Shown: piece after piece, positions 63,679 through 64,000 of the stretch | Numbering within the stretch: position 1 is the stretch's first letter | Layout of the letters: the number at the start of each line of letters is the position of its first letter | Source: Enterococcus sp. 9E7_DIV0242 | GTDB taxonomy: Bacteria > Bacillota > Bacilli > Lactobacillales > Enterococcaceae | Direction: 5' to 3' | Assembly: GCF_002140975.2 (NCBI RefSeq) | Contig: NZ_CP147247.1 | Coordinates: 3,957,001 to 4,021,000, forward strand | DNA length: 64,000 nt | Notes under the pieces: generated by a model | What the model saw: the letters and a program-made list of their open reading frames with translations, nothing else | Told to the model about the DNA's origin: nothing | Database searches by the model: none | Translations under genes and position numbers: made by a program

Positions 63679-64000
63679 ATGGACTTTTCTTATTATCAGC
63701 TGCGAGCTTATTTATTGAAGAGGGAAGAAGCACAACACGCGGTATTCAAATTGACGGAGCTTGAGGAGCTGTGGCGGTGTACGGTCAAGCAATGCAAAAG
63801 ACGTTTAAAACAGTACCAAGAATTGGGGCGGCTTGAGTATATTCCGGGAAGAGGGCGAGGCAATTACTCAGAACTGATTTTTCAACAGGCGTTTCAGCAG
63901 GAAATACAACGGGTCGTGGAGAAGGCGCTGAAGGAGGATTCTTTGACAGAGGTTATCGAATTGCTTCAGTTGGACATTCCGAAAGAATGGTTTGAAGAAG
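63679..64000 (+). CDS. SgrR-family regulator, N-terminal part (cut by window end)
   Basis: 107 codons from ATG 63679 (GGAGGGAAG upstream), open at the window end. N-terminal HTH of the SgrR_N type: LTELEELWRCTVKQCKRRLKQ... and the closing GRLEYIPGRGRGNYSELIF with the characteristic PGRGRGN. Full-length members carry a solute-binding-like C-terminal domain, outside the window. Often divergent to an MFS or sugar transporter gene, as here. Confidence 0.8.
   Translation, partial: MDFSYYQLRAYLLKREEAQHAVFKLTELEELWRCTVKQCKRRLKQYQELGRLEYIPGRGRGNYSELIFQQAFQQEIQRVVEKALKEDSLTEVIELLQLDIPKEWFEE

Noticed and set aside
1..64000. Insertion sequences, prophage genes, tRNA/rRNA genes, CRISPR arrays
   Set aside because: Looked for transposase or integrase motifs, tRNA-like cloverleaves and spaced direct repeats; none was found.

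Overview
The window looks like a chromosomal segment of a low-GC Gram-positive lactic acid bacterium, most likely Enterococcus (E. faecalis-related; genus inferred). The reasons are a WxL/DUF916-DUF3324 surface-protein locus, the arcA-arcB-arcC-arcR-arcD-argR arginine deiminase order, the tmk-darA-holB-ricT-yabA-rsmI block, class III ribonucleotide reductase, AGGAGG-type ribosome binding sites with frequent TTG/GTG starts, and Firmicute-type operators (LexA, GlnR, NrdR, Fur, CRE). No rRNA, tRNA, insertion sequence, prophage or CRISPR array was seen.

Layout. 1-6.6 kb: 3' end of a WxL surface locus (WxL protein, its DUF916/DUF3324 partner, a small membrane protein, two adjacent type I signal peptidases of which the first has lost both catalytic residues, and a YfhO-type membrane glycosyltransferase). 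6.9-11.7 kb: replication and housekeeping block recR, tmk, darA, holB, ricT, yabA, rsmI. 12-13.8 kb: amtB-glnK behind GlnR boxes. 14-15.8 kb: secreted SdrD-B-type protein. 16-17.8 kb: LexA-controlled dinB and an acetyltransferase. 17.8-21.2 kb: nrdD and nrdG on the minus strand under two NrdR boxes. 21.5-24.3 kb: BceAB-like ABC exporter. 24.5-33.9 kb: mixed metabolic genes (M42 peptidase, DUF975, YhfI-like hydrolase plus lipoate ligase, trmR, exonucleases, murB, CBS/ACT protein). 34-35.1 kb: rpmG-secE-nusG. 35.6-42.6 kb: polyamine-type ABC transporter followed by adenine deaminase and a second amidohydrolase. 42.7-44.3 kb: L-serine dehydratase. 44.7-46 kb: cysteine-free Rrf2 regulator and an SDR enzyme. 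46.1-48.6 kb: rplK-rplA and rplJ-rplL with an L10 leader. 48.7-52 kb: secreted LRR protein, two VanZ-like paralogues, lipoprotein. 52-54 kb: LexA-controlled UmuC-type polymerase cassette. 54.2 kb: Fur-controlled IsdG-like monooxygenase. 54.9-61 kb: arginine deiminase operon. 61-64 kb: GlsB-like protein, KptA, MFS transporter and a divergent SgrR-type regulator cut by the window end.

How the parts connect. Nitrogen handling recurs (amtB-glnK, serine dehydratase, adenine deaminase, arginine deiminase). Two DNA-damage polymerases share the same LexA promoter design. Two likely cyclic-di-AMP receptor genes (darA and a cbpA-like gene) lie in the window. The points most worth checking are the catalytically dead signal peptidase paired with an intact one, the ABC transporter fused transcriptionally to purine-deaminating enzymes with PurBox-like sites, the Fur-box/IsdG-like gene, the NrdR-regulated nrdD separated from nrdG by a palindromic repeat, and a strong-SD leader ORF overlapping the arcD start.
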